Positions 17,319 to 27,419 of a stretch of DNA of 64,000 bases are shown piece by piece (position 1 is the stretch's first letter; each line of letters starts with the position of its first letter). The position numbers and the translations under genes were made by a program. The notes beneath the pieces are model-generated. The model saw nothing but the letters and a program-made list of their open reading frames with translations. It was not told where the DNA came from and did no database searches. Where the stretch lies: the NCBI RefSeq assembly GCF_000686045.1, contig NZ_JMLV01000002.1, positions 310,001-374,000 of the forward strand. Direction: 5' to 3'. Source of the stretch: Fodinicurvata fenggangensis DSM 21160. GTDB taxonomy: Bacteria > Pseudomonadota > Alphaproteobacteria > Kiloniellales > DSM-21159.

Positions 17319-20063
17319 TCAGGTCAGCTTGCCGTGACAGTGCTTGTACTTCTTGCCGGATCCACAGGGGCACGGCGAATTTCGGCCTGTCTTGCTCCAG
17401 GTCGAAGGATCGTTGGGATCCATCTCTGCCGCAGCCGCTCCAGCCACGCCGCCTGAAGCGGCTGCTGTTCCGCCCGCGGCGGCTGCCGTGGAGCCACTCG
17501 CGCCCGCCTGCTGGGCAAAGGCCGGATCCTCGCGGCTCTCCTTCATCTGTTGCGGGGTGCGCTGAGGCATCAGAGATTCCGGCTCCTGCACGCGAATCGA
17601 GACGTGACAGAGCAGCAGAGTGACTTCCTCGCGCACCTTGGCCAGCATGCTTTCGAACAGATTGAAGGCCTCGGCCTTGTATTCATTCAGCGGATTGCGT
17701 TGGGCATAGGCACGCAGACCGATGCTGTGACGCATGTGATCCAGCGCCAGCAGATGTTCCTTCCACATCTTGTCCAGGGTGCTGAGCAGGATCTGCTTTT
17801 CCGCCGAGCGCATGAGTTCGGCGCCGAAGGCCTCTTCCTTGTCCTGCATCTTCTGCTCGATGGCCTGGCGAATGCGTTCCAGAATCTCCTGGTCGGCAAT
17901 GCCCTCTTCCTTTGACCAGTCGTGGACCGGCAGATCCAGGCCGAACAGGCGCAGGCACTCCTCGTGCAGCGAGTCGATTTCCCACTGCTCGGCATAGGCC
18001 TTTGGCGGAATGCAGCGCGATACCAGGCTGGAGGTCACTTCATCGCGCATGCCCAGGACCGTGTCGTGGACGTCCTCGGCGCGCATCATGTCCTTGCGCT
18101 GCTCGAAGATGACCTTGCGCTGGTCGTTCATCACGTCGTCGAAACGCAACAGGTTCTTGCGGATTTCGTAGTTGCGCGCCTCGACCTTTTCCTGCGCCTT
18201 CTCCAGCGCCCGGTTGACCCAGGGGTGCTTGATCGCCTCACCTTCCTGCAGACCGAGACGCTTCAACATACTGTCCATGCGCTCGGACCCGAAGATGCGC
18301 ATCAGGTCGTCTTCCAGGGACAGGAAGAACTTGGAGCCACCGGGATCGCCCTGTCGCCCGGAGCGGCCGCGCAACTGGTTGTCGATGCGCCGGCTCTCGT
18401 GGCGTTCGGTTCCCAGCACGAAGAGCCCACCGCCTTCCAGGGCCTTGGCGCGCTTGGTCTCGATGTCCTTGCGGATTTCTTCGGTCTTGGCCACGCGCGC
18501 AGCCTCGTCCTCAAGGATCATGGCTTCCTGCTGGATGCGCATGTCAACGTTGCCACCCAGCTGGATGTCGGTCCCGCGTCCAGCCATGTTGGTGGCAATG
18601 GTCACGGCGCCGGGCGAACCCGCCTGGGCGATGATATAGGCTTCCTGCTCGTGATAGCGGGCATTGAGCACCTGATGCGCGATCTTGCGTTTTGTCAGCA
18701 TGCTCGAGAGAAGCTCGGACTTGTCGATGGACACCGTGCCCACCAGGACCGGCTGTCCCCGCTTCTGACAGGTGTCGATCTGCTCTATGATCGCGGTATA
18801 CTTCTCGTCCGTCGACCGGTAGACCTCATCGTCATAGTCGATGCGCTGAACCGGGACGTTGGTCGGAATCTCGACCACCTCCAGGCTGTAGATTTCACCG
18901 AATTCGCCGGCCTCTGTGACCGCCGTCCCGGTCATGCCGGCCAGCTTGGGATAGAGGCGGAAGAAATTCTGGAAGGTGATCGAGGCCAGGGTCTGGTTCT
19001 CGTTCTGGATGGTCACACCTTCCTTGGCTTCCAGGGCCTGGTGCAAGCCATCGGAATAGCGGCGGCCTTCCATCATGCGGCCGGTAAACTCGTCGATGAT
19101 GATGACCTTGTCATCCTTGACGATGTAGTCCGTATCCCGGCTAAAAAGCGTGTGGGCGCGCAACGCCTGGGTGATGTGGTGCAGGACGGCGACATTCTGG
19201 ATGTCGTAGAGTGAGCCGTCCTCGATCAGACCCTCGGCCAGGAGCAACTCCTCGACATATTCGGTTCCCTCGTCCGTCAGCGTGACCGAGCGTGCTTTCT
19301 CGTCCTTCTCGTAATGCTCCTCGGTCACCTTCGGCATGACCTTGTCGACTGCGCGATACATATCCGAGGAATCCTCGGCCGGCCCGGAGATGATGAGCGG
19401 CGTGCGGGATTCGTCGATCAGGATCGAGTCCACCTCGTCGACAATGGCGTAGTTGAATTCCCGCTGGACCATGTCTTCCAGACGGTACTTCATATTGTCG
19501 CGCAGGTAGTCGAAGCCGAGCTCGTTGTTGGTGGCGTAGGTTACGTCACAGGCATACTGCTGACGCCGTTCCTCGTCGGGCAGACCCGGCACGATGCAGC
19601 CAACGTTCAGGCCCAGGAAGCGATAGATCTCGCCCATCCACTCGGAATCACGGCGGGCCAGGTAATCGTTCACCGTCACCACATGCACGCCCTTGCCGGA
19701 CAGGGCATTGAGATAGACCGCCAGGGTCGCGACCAGCGTCTTGCCTTCACCGGTCTTCATCTCGGAGATCATGCCCTTGTGCAGGACCATGCCGCCGATC
19801 AGCTGCACATCGAAATGACGTTGGTTCAGGGTCCGTTTGGCCGCTTCACGCACGGTGGCAAAGGCCTCGACCATCAGGTCGTCCAGCGTTTCACCCTTGT
19901 CCAGGCGCTCACGGAACTGGAAGGTCCGCGCACGCAGAGCTTCGTCGTCAAGCTTCTCGAGCTCGGGCTCCAGCGCATTGATCGCTTCGACGTCGCGGCG
20001 CAGGGACTTTATGTATCGGTCATTGGCAGACCCGAAGAGGCGCTTGGCAATCGCGCTCAGCAT
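17319..20063 (-). CDS. secA: Preprotein translocase ATPase SecA
   Basis: Motor ATPase that pushes unfolded preproteins through SecYEG; cytoplasmic and membrane-associated. 914 aa from ATG at 20063 ([12 protein letters not shown]). Walker [14 protein letters not shown] is near residue 102-114, [16 protein letters not shown] near 207-222, and helicase motifs [14 protein letters not shown] and [13 protein letters not shown] follow. Before the C-terminal zinc motif [15 protein letters not shown], which binds SecB, there is an unusual alanine/glycine-rich linker (about residues 855-885). SecB is encoded at the other end of the window. The open frame extends 66 codons upstream without family support. 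Confidence 0.97.
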   Translation of the reverse strand: MLSAIAKRLFGSANDRYIKSLRRDVEAINALEPELEKLDDEALRARTFQFRERLDKGETLDDLMVEAFATVREAAKRTLNQRHFDVQLIGGMVLHKGMISEMKTGEGKTLVATLAVYLNALSGKGVHVVTVNDYLARRDSEWMGEIYRFLGLNVGCIVPGLPDEERRQQYACDVTYATNNELGFDYLRDNMKYRLEDMVQREFNYAIVDEVDSILIDESRTPLIISGPAEDSSDMYRAVDKVMPKVTEEHYEKDEKARSVTLTDEGTEYVEELLLAEGLIEDGSLYDIQNVAVLHHITQALRAHTLFSRDTDYIVKDDKVIIIDEFTGRMMEGRRYSDGLHQALEAKEGVTIQNENQTLASITFQNFFRLYPKLAGMTGTAVTEAGEFGEIYSLEVVEIPTNVPVQRIDYDDEVYRSTDEKYTAIIEQIDTCQKRGQPVLVGTVSIDKSELLSSMLTKRKIAHQVLNARYHEQEAYIIAQAGSPGAVTIATNMAGRGTDIQLGGNVDMRIQQEAMILEDEAARVAKTEEIRKDIETKRAKALEGGGLFVLGTERHESRRIDNQLRGRSGRQGDPGGSKFFLSLEDDLMRIFGSERMDSMLKRLGLQEGEAIKHPWVNRALEKAQEKVEARNYEIRKNLLRFDDVMNDQRKVIFEQRKDMMRAEDVHDTVLGMRDEVTSSLVSRCIPPKAYAEQWEIDSLHEECLRLFGLDLPVHDWSKEEGIADQEILERIRQAIEQKMQDKEEAFGAELMRSAEKQILLSTLDKMWKEHLLALDHMRHSIGLRAYAQRNPLNEYKAEAFNLFESMLAKVREEVTLLLCHVSIRVQEPESLMPQRTPQQMKESREDPAFAQQAGASGSTAAAAGGTAAASGGVAGAAAAEMDPNDPSTWSKTGRNSPCPCGSGKKYKHCHGKLT

Positions 20064-20130
20064 GAAACCCTCGGTGTCGGAGGAACGTATAGAAGCGCAG
20101 GAACCCATACGGGCTGCGCGATAAGTCTGA

Positions 20131-20159
20131 CAGATATGACCCCTATTGCATTCTGTCAA
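20131..20159 (-). promoter_or_regulatory. Candidate secA promoter
   Basis: On the minus strand, TTGACA (20154-20159, perfect -35) is followed after exactly 17 bp by TATCTG (20131-20136, 3/6 to -10), about 68 bp upstream of the secA ATG. It lies in the 254 bp divergent gap shared with the parvulin gene. Confidence 0.45.
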
Positions 20160-20317
20160 CGCGTGAGCGACCGGCGGGGGCCAAAAAGCCGCGGCCTTGA
20201 CCCCGGCTGCAACGGACACCACCACAAGGGCTTCACTTGTGATTTCGCGCACCATCTGCATATTTGCCCAAGCGGCCGGATCATTTTTCGCCGGTCTACA
20301 AATGTAACGGAGGTTTT

Positions 20318-21307
20318 ATGTCATTCCAGATTCCTGCCCTGTCTTTAGCCCATGTCGAGCCCCCTCGTGCTTCGCGGCGGCTCCTGTCAGCGCTGACCCT
20401 GGCCGCGTTCCTGTCGGCCGGCACCGCGCTGCTCCCCGGAGGCACAGTCCAGGTGCAGGCCCAGGACAATGCTGCCGAACAGTCCGGCCAGGCGGAAGGC
20501 GCCGGCTTCGATCCGGATCGCGTTCTGGCGACGGTCAATGGCAAGGATGTCACCATGGCCGATGTCATCGCCACGGCCCAGGACCTGCCTCAGCAGTATC
20601 AGTCTCAACTCTCCAGTCTGTTTCCGGCCCTGGTTGAACGGCTGATCGACTTCAAGCTTCTGGAGGAAGCCGGCCGCGAGGAAGGCCTGGCTGACAACGA
20701 ACAGGTTCGGGAAGCGGTCGAACGCGCCGAAAGCGAAGCCATCGGTCAGATCTATCTGCAGCAGGCGATAGACGAAGCGGCCACCGACGAACGCCTGCAG
20801 GACGCCTATACGCAGTACAAGGCCGATTTCGAGGCCAAGAAGGAAGTGCAGGCACGGCACATCCTGGTCGAGGAAAAGGAACAGGCCGAAGAGCTGATTG
20901 CCGAACTGGATGCAGGTGCGGACTTCGCCGCTCTGGCGGACGAGCACTCCATGGATGAAGGCACCGAAGGCGGCGATCTTGGCTACTTCACCCAGGACCG
21001 CATGGTGGAACCCTTCGCTGACGCGGCCTTCGAGATGGAGTCGGGTAGCTACAGCAAGGAACCTGTGGAGACCGAATTCGGCTGGCACGTGATCAAGGTC
21101 GAGGACAGCCGGATGACCGAGCCGCCTGAGATGAGCGAGGTTCGCGGAGAACTGGAACAGCAGATTGCCTCCGAGGCCATCGAGGAAATTCTCGCCGACT
21201 TGCGGGCCGATGCCGATATCGAAATGAAGGGCACCGCACCGCAGTCGGTTCCAGAGGACGCGCTGGAGGAAGAGGATCTGCCCGAAACCGGAACCTCCAA
21301 CCAGTAA
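20318..21307 (+). CDS. Secreted peptidyl-prolyl isomerase, parvulin (PpiC/SurA-like)
   Basis: Periplasmic foldase of about 329 aa. The ATG at 20318 follows a strong GGAGG (20309-20313) with ideal spacing. A Sec signal peptide is visible (RRLLSALTLAAFLSAGTALL to about residue 48, cleavage near VQAQD). A SurA-like N-terminal helical region (60-170) precedes one parvulin domain, about residues 182-275, with ARHILVEEKE, GGDLGYFTQDRMVEPFADAAF and FGWHVIKVED. The C-terminal tail is acidic. Divergent from secA, which fits a joint role in export, though that link is inferred from position. Confidence 0.9.
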   Translation: MSFQIPALSLAHVEPPRASRRLLSALTLAAFLSAGTALLPGGTVQVQAQDNAAEQSGQAEGAGFDPDRVLATVNGKDVTMADVIATAQDLPQQYQSQLSSLFPALVERLIDFKLLEEAGREEGLADNEQVREAVERAESEAIGQIYLQQAIDEAATDERLQDAYTQYKADFEAKKEVQARHILVEEKEQAEELIAELDAGADFAALADEHSMDEGTEGGDLGYFTQDRMVEPFADAAFEMESGSYSKEPVETEFGWHVIKVEDSRMTEPPEMSEVRGELEQQIASEAIEEILADLRADADIEMKGTAPQSVPEDALEEEDLPETGTSNQ

Positions 21308-21345
21308 CCGCTTCGTTCAACCCAAACCCAGAGAGACTGCCGGAC

Positions 21346-22575
21346 ATGCCTGAGTTGTCGCCGTTGGCCCCCGATTCCTTTCCCCTTCTGCCGCCCGTCG
21401 AGGGCGTGGAACTGGCCACGGCGGCAACCGGCTTGCGCTACAAGAAACGCGACGACGCCCTGCTGATGCGTTTTGCGCCCGGCACGACCGTGGCCGGGGT
21501 CCTGACCCGCTCACAGACGGCAGGGGCCCCGGTTCTCTGGTGCCGCGAAGCCCTGGCCGGTGGCCGGGTGCAGGCCATTCTGGTCAACTCCGGAAACGCC
21601 AATGCCTTTACCGGCCGCGCCGGTATTGCGTCGGTCGAGCGCTGCGTCTCGTCCACGGCCAATGTGCTGGACTGCTCGAACCGGGAAGTATTCGTGGCTT
21701 CAACGGGCGTGATTGGCGAACCCCTTCCGGATAACAAGCTGACCGACAGTCTGCCGGAGCTGCTGGACAGCTTGAGCCAGGACAGATGGGAAGCCGCGGC
21801 GCGGGCCATAATGACGACCGACACTTTTCCCAAGGGGGCGACCCGGACCACGGACATCGATGGCAAGACCGTGACCCTGAACGGCATTGCCAAGGGCTCG
21901 GGCATGATCGCGCCCGACATGGCGACCATGCTGGCTTTCGTGGCCACGGACGCCGACCTTTCCGCCGATGTCCTGCAACAGCTGCTGACCCGTGCCAACA
22001 ACCGTTCATTCAATTCCATAACGGTGGACGGGGACACCTCGACAAGCGACACACTGCTTCTGGCTGCCACAGGCAAGGCCGGGAATACCCCAATCCGCAG
22101 CATCACGGACCCTCGCCTGCGCCGCTTTTCGCGGGCGCTCGAGGAGCTGCTGATTGATCTTGCCCAACAGGTGGTGAAGGACGGCGAAGGCGCCAGCAAG
22201 TTCATCACCGTCGAGGTCACAGGGGCCACCAGTGCGCGCTCGGCCCGCCGCATGGGCCTGGCCATCGCCAATTCCCCCCTGGTGAAGACGGCCATTGCCG
22301 GGGAAGATGCGAACTGGGGACGGATCGTGATGGCCGTGGGCAAGTCCGGGGAGCGGGCCGACCGTGACCGTCTGGCGATCTCGATCGGTGGTGTGGAGAT
22401 TGCCCAGGACGGCCAGCGCGTCGAGGATTATGACGAAACGCCGATCGCCGAACACATGAAAGGTCAGGACATCCTGATCCAGGTGGATGCCGGTGTGGGA
22501 CGCGGTCGCGCGCGGGTCTGGACCTGCGATCTGACCCACGGCTACATCGACATCAATGCCGATTATCGGAGCTGA
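21346..22575 (+). CDS. argJ: Bifunctional glutamate N-acetyltransferase / amino-acid acetyltransferase ArgJ
   Basis: Recycles acetyl groups between N-acetylornithine and glutamate in arginine synthesis. 409 aa. The autoproteolysis motif is KGSGMIAPDMATMLAF; Thr194 is the expected nucleophile, so the precursor should split into alpha and beta chains. NSGNANAFTG and SNSFNSITVDGDTSTSDT-like stretches (here NRSFNSITVDGDTS) and the C-terminal DLTHGYIDINADYRS match the family. argD and argF lie about 4 kb downstream. The NUDIX gene starts immediately after the stop. Confidence 0.95.
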   Translation: MPELSPLAPDSFPLLPPVEGVELATAATGLRYKKRDDALLMRFAPGTTVAGVLTRSQTAGAPVLWCREALAGGRVQAILVNSGNANAFTGRAGIASVERCVSSTANVLDCSNREVFVASTGVIGEPLPDNKLTDSLPELLDSLSQDRWEAAARAIMTTDTFPKGATRTTDIDGKTVTLNGIAKGSGMIAPDMATMLAFVATDADLSADVLQQLLTRANNRSFNSITVDGDTSTSDTLLLAATGKAGNTPIRSITDPRLRRFSRALEELLIDLAQQVVKDGEGASKFITVEVTGATSARSARRMGLAIANSPLVKTAIAGEDANWGRIVMAVGKSGERADRDRLAISIGGVEIAQDGQRVEDYDETPIAEHMKGQDILIQVDAGVGRGRARVWTCDLTHGYIDINADYRS

Positions 22576-23040
22576 ATGATGCCGCCGGCTGAAAGCGGGT
22601 GCTGGCAGGCCGGCGAACGCATGGCCCAGAACGCTGGGTCCACAAACCTGCTGCTGGTTGCTGCCGCGGCCCTTGTGGATATCGATGGCCGCGTCCTTCT
22701 GACTCAACGTCCGGAGGGCAAGGAGATGGCAGGCCTCTGGGAATTTCCCGGCGGAAAGGTGCATGTCGGGGAAACGCCTGAAGCCGCGCTGATCCGGGAA
22801 CTCAGGGAAGAGTTGGGTATCGACACCCGGCAGAGCTGTCTGGCAGCTCTTGCCTTTGCCTCACACGCCTATGAGTCCTTTCATCTCCTGATGCCGCTTT
22901 TCGCCTGTCGCGTCTGGCAAGGCAATCCGCAGGGACTGGAAGGCCAGGCCCTGGCCTGGGTCAAGCCAGTCCGAATGATGGATTATCCCATGCCACCTGC
23001 CGACCAGCCACTGGTCGCCCTGTTGCGGGATTTCCTCTGA
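22576..23040 (+). CDS. mutT: NUDIX hydrolase, MutT-like (8-oxo-dGTP diphosphatase)
   Basis: Likely sanitises oxidised nucleotides such as 8-oxo-dGTP. 154 aa. The complete Nudix box GKVHVGETPEAALIRELREELGI is near residues 58-80, after the MutT-like VLLTQRPEGKEMAGLWEFPGG. The ATG touches the argJ stop and GGAG lies 5-8 bases upstream inside argJ, so the genes are cotranslated. The ATG at 22621 is a shorter alternative. The argJ-mutT pairing is common in alphaproteobacteria. Confidence 0.88.
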   Translation: MMPPAESGCWQAGERMAQNAGSTNLLLVAAAALVDIDGRVLLTQRPEGKEMAGLWEFPGGKVHVGETPEAALIRELREELGIDTRQSCLAALAFASHAYESFHLLMPLFACRVWQGNPQGLEGQALAWVKPVRMMDYPMPPADQPLVALLRDFL

Positions 23041-23053
23041 AACCAATCGGTTA

Positions 23054-23674
23054 TCACGGAATCCATTCCGCCAAGGCCTGGTTTTCCACGTCACCACTTT
23101 CCCTGAGACCCTCTGCGATACGCTGCCGGTCACTGTCTGATTTGTCCTGGCTCGCTTTCGCCTTGCCCTCAAGGCGCGTGATCTCCAGGCGCAAGCCGAC
23201 AATCCCCTTCAGCTTGGCCTCCACGAACTCCTCCGGTGCATCACGGACGGCCCAGGGATTCTCCCGATCCGCTTCGTGCCGCTCCGTCAACTGCGAGACC
23301 AGCTGCAGCATTGCTTCACGCTCGGTGAAGAATTCCACGACCCCATAAGCGTGAACCGCCGTATAGTTCCATGTTGGCACCACCTTGCCCGTCTCCTGCT
23401 TGGCGCCATACCAGGCCGGTGTCACGTAAGCCGAGGGGCCCATGAAAATGGCAAGTGCATCGCCCTGGACATCCATTTTCCACTGGGGGTTGGCACGCGA
23501 GAGATGGCCGTAGAGCGTGCCAAATTCACCTTCCCGATCCTCGAGAAGCAAGGGCAAGGCCGTTGCGTGCAGGCCTTCCGGCCCTGAAGTCACCAGATTG
23601 CACAGACGTGTCGCGCGCATCATCTGGTGAATTTCAGAGCGATCCTCGACACGGAATTGCGGGGGTCTGTACAT
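23054..23674 (-). CDS. FMN-binding negative transcriptional regulator (PaiB family)
   Basis: Small split-barrel flavoprotein of the PaiB family, 206 aa from ATG at 23674, which follows GGAGGG on the minus strand. MYRPPQFRVEDRSEIHQMMRA is the family start; ARANPQW-like (here RANPQWK), AYVTPAWYGAKQETGKVVPTWNY and VHAYG are conserved PaiB stretches. Bacillus PaiB represses sporulation and protease genes; in proteobacteria the role is uncertain and FMN- or haem-related functions are possible. It is downstream of recX on the same strand, 64 bp apart. Confidence 0.85.
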   Translation of the reverse strand: MYRPPQFRVEDRSEIHQMMRATRLCNLVTSGPEGLHATALPLLLEDREGEFGTLYGHLSRANPQWKMDVQGDALAIFMGPSAYVTPAWYGAKQETGKVVPTWNYTAVHAYGVVEFFTEREAMLQLVSQLTERHEADRENPWAVRDAPEEFVEAKLKGIVGLRLEITRLEGKAKASQDKSDSDRQRIAEGLRESGDVENQALAEWIP

Positions 23675-23738
23675 GGCGGCTTCCCTCCTGGCCGTCGCGG
23701 CAGTTTCGATCCGGAGGCGGGCGCAGGTGCCTGTCCGG

Positions 23739-24356
23739 CTATACTGCTGCTTCGTTCGCCAGCATCGCCTCCAATTCCTCTGCATCCTCGGCTTCGATCA
23801 CGCGCCTTGCAAGCGCATAGCTGAACCCCTGACGCCCCAGCGCGGCAAGATCCCGCGTGCGCCGTTCTTCACGCGCCTGCGTTTCACGAAAGGGTCCGAG
23901 CCGGCGTCGGCGGGCAAAAGCAACGGCAGCACGGAATTCCGAATTCGGTTTATCCTCTTCCAATTCCCTGAGGGCTGTTTCGATTTGCGCAGCCTCAACT
24001 CCCTTTTCGCGCAGCTTGCCCTCGATAGCGCGCGCTGACTTGCCTCGCCGGTGCAGACTGCGCGCCAGGCCGCGGGCATAGGCTGCATCGTCCAGGAATC
24101 CGTTGCGCCGCAAGCGAACGATCAACTCCTCGATCCAACGATCGGCTTCCTCGAAATCTCCGCCATGCACCTCGAAAGAGCGTTTCACCTTGCGCCGCAG
24201 GATGCGCCGAAGGTTGGCTTCGGAACTCACATAACGCTCAAGATAGAAAAGCGCGGCCCGTTCCAGGTAAGCCGGCGTTATCCGGCGTGGTTGCCGCCGC
24301 TGTTTCGACTTTTCCGAGTCACCTGAGGCGCTTTCCTGTCTTCCTGTGCTGTCCAT
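23739..24356 (-). CDS. recX: Regulatory protein RecX
   Basis: RecX-family modulator that inhibits or tunes RecA filament growth. 205 aa with three-helix repeats: AYLERAALFYLERYVSSEANLRRILRRKV, then the RLRRNGFLDDAAYARGLARS module characteristic of RecX, then ALGRQGFSYALARRVIE. Unlike in many bacteria it is not next to recA. Divergent from the ABC permease genes across an 87 bp gap. Confidence 0.85.
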   Translation of the reverse strand: MDSTGRQESASGDSEKSKQRRQPRRITPAYLERAALFYLERYVSSEANLRRILRRKVKRSFEVHGGDFEEADRWIEELIVRLRRNGFLDDAAYARGLARSLHRRGKSARAIEGKLREKGVEAAQIETALRELEEDKPNSEFRAAVAFARRRRLGPFRETQAREERRTRDLAALGRQGFSYALARRVIEAEDAEELEAMLANEAAV

Positions 24357-24443
24357 GAATATAGTCTGCCATGTGCCGTACGCAGATGCGAACTGTAACC
24401 AGTGCGCTTGTTTCCCGTCTGCCCCGGGTATATCTCCTAGCGC

Positions 24444-25304
24444 ATGACCGAGATCAGCGATACGCCTACAACCGCCTCGCCTGCAACAGAGGAATCCGGC
24501 GCAAAGCCGGCCACGCAGGTTGGTCCACGCATGCTGGGCCGCTTCAACCTAATGGGCCTCTGGACACTTTACCTGAAGGAAGTCCGGCGCTTCCTGAACG
24601 TGCTGACCCAGACGGTGGTCGCACCCGTGGTCATGTCGCTTCTGTTCCTGGCTGTCTTCACGCTGGCGCTCGGCCGGGGCTCCATGTCGGTTGCGGGCAT
24701 TCCCTATCCGGAATTCCTGGCCCCCGGGCTGATCATCATGCAGATGCTGCAGAATTCCTTTGCAAACACCTCCTCCTCCTTGGTGATCGCGAAGGTTCAG
24801 GGCAACATCGTCGACGTGCTTATGCCCCCCCTGTCGCCGGGCGAACTGACCCTGGGATATGTGGGTGGCGGCATGACGCGCGGCCTGCTGGTGGGGTTTG
24901 CGGCCGGCCTGGCCGTCTGGCCCTTCGTGCGCTACGGCATCCATGATCCGCTGGCCATCATCTACTACGCCATCAACGCATCCATGATGCTCTCGCTTCT
25001 GGGGATTCTCGGCGGTGTCTGGGCCGACAAATTCGATCACATCGCAGCCGTGACGAACTTTGTGATCATGCCCCTGTCCTTCCTGTCCGGAACCTTCTAT
25101 TCGGTGGAGCGCCTGCCGGAAAACTGGGTCTTCGTGGCGCACCTGAATCCCTTCTTCTACCTGATCGACGGTTTCCGCTATGGAATCATCGGTCACAGCG
25201 ACAGCCCCATCTGGATGGGCGCCCTGATCGTGGCCGGGGTCAACGTCATTCTCTGGACGCTGACCTACCGGATGCTGGCCACGGGCTACAAGCTCAAGCC
25301 ATAG
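24444..25304 (+). CDS. ABC-2 type transporter permease (first of pair)
   Basis: Inner-membrane permease of the ABC-2 superfamily, 286 aa, six hydrophobic segments. A cytoplasmic N-terminus of about 45 residues precedes LYLKEVRRFLNVLTQTVVAPVV, an interface-helix feature of ABC-2 permeases. MPLSFLSGTFYSVERLPENW near the third quarter is the conserved export-permease motif. Paired with a paralogue 13 bp downstream. No ABC ATPase is encoded nearby. Likely exports a lipid, glycan or drug; the substrate is unknown. Confidence 0.85.
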   Translation: MTEISDTPTTASPATEESGAKPATQVGPRMLGRFNLMGLWTLYLKEVRRFLNVLTQTVVAPVVMSLLFLAVFTLALGRGSMSVAGIPYPEFLAPGLIIMQMLQNSFANTSSSLVIAKVQGNIVDVLMPPLSPGELTLGYVGGGMTRGLLVGFAAGLAVWPFVRYGIHDPLAIIYYAINASMMLSLLGILGGVWADKFDHIAAVTNFVIMPLSFLSGTFYSVERLPENWVFVAHLNPFFYLIDGFRYGIIGHSDSPIWMGALIVAGVNVILWTLTYRMLATGYKLKP

Positions 25305-25317
25305 AACGGAGCGTCAA

Positions 25318-26100
25318 GTGTCCAGGCTGTCTTCCGGTCCCAACTGGCGCGGACTCTGGGCTCTTCTCCGCCGTGGACTGCTGCGCTATCTGCGCAGCCT
25401 GCCGGAAATGGCCGGCGGGACAGCCAGCATGGGCCTGCTTTTCCTGCTTGTCTTCTCTGTGGCACTGCCGGAAGGCACGGCCTTTCAGCCCGGCGTGGAT
25501 GCCCTGCAGTTCCTGGTTCCCGGCCTGATCGCCTGGGGCATGTTCTCAAGCGCTTTCGAGAACGTTGGCTTTCCCCTGCTGTTCGATCGCATGGAAGGCA
25601 TGATCCAGGACGTCATGATGGCACCCCTTTCCCCGCTGGAACGCTTGGCCGGCTATGTTCTGCCCGGTATCTGCTGTGGCCTGATCACCGGCGCAATCAT
25701 GCTGGCGCTCTTTTCCGTCTTCATCGATATCCCCCTGGATGCACCCTGGCGCAGTGCCGGCTTTGCCCTTGTAGGCTGTGTTCTCTTTGCCCTGATTGGC
25801 AGTCTGACCGGACTCTGGGCCGAAAAGTGGGACCAGTTCGCACTGGTGGAGAATTTCCTGGTCCTGCCCCTGGGACTGCTTTCCGGGACCTTCTTCACTC
25901 TGGACAGCCTGCCAGACGGCGGCCAGTTGGCCATCCTTGGCAATCCCGTCTTCCACATCATCGACGGCTTCCGCAGTGGCTTTACCGGCACCCTGGAGAG
26001 CACCGGGTTCCTCAGCCCCCTCCTGGCCCTCTTGCCGAGTCTCTTCCTGCTCTATTTCACCTGGCGCCTCTTTGCGCGTGGATACCGCGTGACGACCTGA
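25318..26100 (+). CDS. ABC-2 type transporter permease (second of pair)
   Basis: Second ABC-2 permease, 260 aa, starting with GTG after CGGAG. It repeats the layout of its neighbour, with about six hydrophobic segments and the same motif LPLGLLSGTFFTLDSLPDGG. The sequence is diverged, which suggests a heterodimeric membrane channel formed by tandem duplication. MQDVMMAPLSPLERLAGYV-like (here GMIQDVMMAPLSPLERLAGYV) corresponds to the cytoplasmic coupling region. The 133 bp gap downstream separates it from argD. The energising ATPase must be encoded elsewhere. Confidence 0.83.
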   Translation: MSRLSSGPNWRGLWALLRRGLLRYLRSLPEMAGGTASMGLLFLLVFSVALPEGTAFQPGVDALQFLVPGLIAWGMFSSAFENVGFPLLFDRMEGMIQDVMMAPLSPLERLAGYVLPGICCGLITGAIMLALFSVFIDIPLDAPWRSAGFALVGCVLFALIGSLTGLWAEKWDQFALVENFLVLPLGLLSGTFFTLDSLPDGGQLAILGNPVFHIIDGFRSGFTGTLESTGFLSPLLALLPSLFLLYFTWRLFARGYRVTT

Positions 26101-26233
26101 ACGCACGCGCGACGGCAGCCGGGGCCAGCGTTGACAGGTCATGGGCAACCCGGCATCGTCACGCCTTTCCCGTTGTGCGGGCGAAAGCCGCGCAGGATGA
26201 CAGCCTTGGCAGCAGAAAATAAGGATTGCTGAC

Positions 26234-27415
26234 GTGAGTGATGCCTTGATGAATACCTACGCCCGTGCCGACATTGCGTTCGAGCGCGGTGAAGGCCCCT
26301 ATCTGATCACCCGGGAAGGGGACCGCTACCTGGATTTTGCCAGCGGCATCGCCGTGACGTCACTGGGCCATGCGCATCCACACTTGGTCAAGGCCCTGCA
26401 GGATCAGGCCGCACGTTTCTGGCACTGCTCGAACCTGTTCCGCATTCCCGAAGGCGAGCGCCTGGCTGAACGCCTGGCGGCAAATTCCTTTGCTGACCGT
26501 GTCTTCTTCTGCAACTCCGGTGTCGAGGCCTTCGAGGCGGCCGCGAAGCTGGTCCGCAAGTACTTCGACGACAGGGGGGAAGCGGATCGCTGGCAGGTCA
26601 TCACCTGCAACGGGGCCTTTCATGGACGCTCCCTGACCGCAATTTCCGCCGCCGGCAACGAGAAGTACATGGCCGGCTTTGCGCCGCATGTCCCCGGCTT
26701 TACCCAGGTGGCTTTCGAAGACCCCGATGAACTGCGCGCCGCCATTACCGACGAGACCGCCGCCATTCTGGTGGAGCCGATCCAGGGCGAGGGGGGTATT
26801 CGTGCTCCGGAACTGGATTACCTGCGGGCGCTCAGGCAGATCTGCGATGAATCGGGACTGCTCCTGGTCTTCGACGAGATCCAGTGCGGCATGGGCCGCA
26901 CGGGAACGCTCTTTGCCTATGAACAGGCCGGCATTGCCCCGGATATCATGATGCTGGCCAAGGGGCTGGGGGGCGGATTTCCCATCGGCGCCCTGCTGGC
27001 TACGGAAGGGGTCGCGCGCTCCTTCGGTCCCGGCAACCACGGCACGACCTTCGGCGGCAATCCCCTGGCCATGGCCTGCGGCAATGCCGTGATGGACGTG
27101 ATGCTGGAAGACGGCTTCCTGGCCCAGGTGCAGGCCGTCAGCCGGAACCTGCGCGGACAGCTGGAGGACCTGGTCCAGCGGCACCCGAACGTCTATGCCG
27201 AGGTACGAGGAATGGGACTTCTGCTCGGCCTGCGCTGTGCTGTGCCCAATACGGATGTGATCGCTGCCCTGCGCCAGAAAGGCCTGCTAACGGTCGGGGC
27301 GGGTGACAATGTCGTTCGCCTTCTGCCACCGCTTATCATCACCGAGGCCGAGGTCGAAAGGGCGATTGGCATACTGAATTCAGTGGCGGAAGACTTTCGC
27401 CAGGCTGCGGAGTAG
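26234..27415 (+). CDS. argD: Acetylornithine aminotransferase
   Basis: PLP enzyme of arginine synthesis, converting N-acetylglutamate semialdehyde to N-acetylornithine; often also acts in lysine synthesis. 393 aa with GTG start at 26234. [35 protein letters not shown], the [14 protein letters not shown] region and the PLP lysine in [15 protein letters not shown] are all conserved. argF begins 4 bp after the stop, so the pair forms an operon. Confidence 0.93.
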   Translation: MSDALMNTYARADIAFERGEGPYLITREGDRYLDFASGIAVTSLGHAHPHLVKALQDQAARFWHCSNLFRIPEGERLAERLAANSFADRVFFCNSGVEAFEAAAKLVRKYFDDRGEADRWQVITCNGAFHGRSLTAISAAGNEKYMAGFAPHVPGFTQVAFEDPDELRAAITDETAAILVEPIQGEGGIRAPELDYLRALRQICDESGLLLVFDEIQCGMGRTGTLFAYEQAGIAPDIMMLAKGLGGGFPIGALLATEGVARSFGPGNHGTTFGGNPLAMACGNAVMDVMLEDGFLAQVQAVSRNLRGQLEDLVQRHPNVYAEVRGMGLLLGLRCAVPNTDVIAALRQKGLLTVGAGDNVVRLLPPLIITEAEVERAIGILNSVAEDFRQAAE

Positions 27416-27419
27416 CATC

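Noticed and set aside
20064-20261. 66-codon N-terminal extension of secA
   Set aside because: SecA proteins begin at the [12 protein letters not shown] block; the extension contains the candidate promoter and has no homologous counterpart I know.
17922-20348. Two long plus-strand frames (430 and 344 codons)
   Set aside because: Antisense to secA throughout; no ribosome-binding site or domain.
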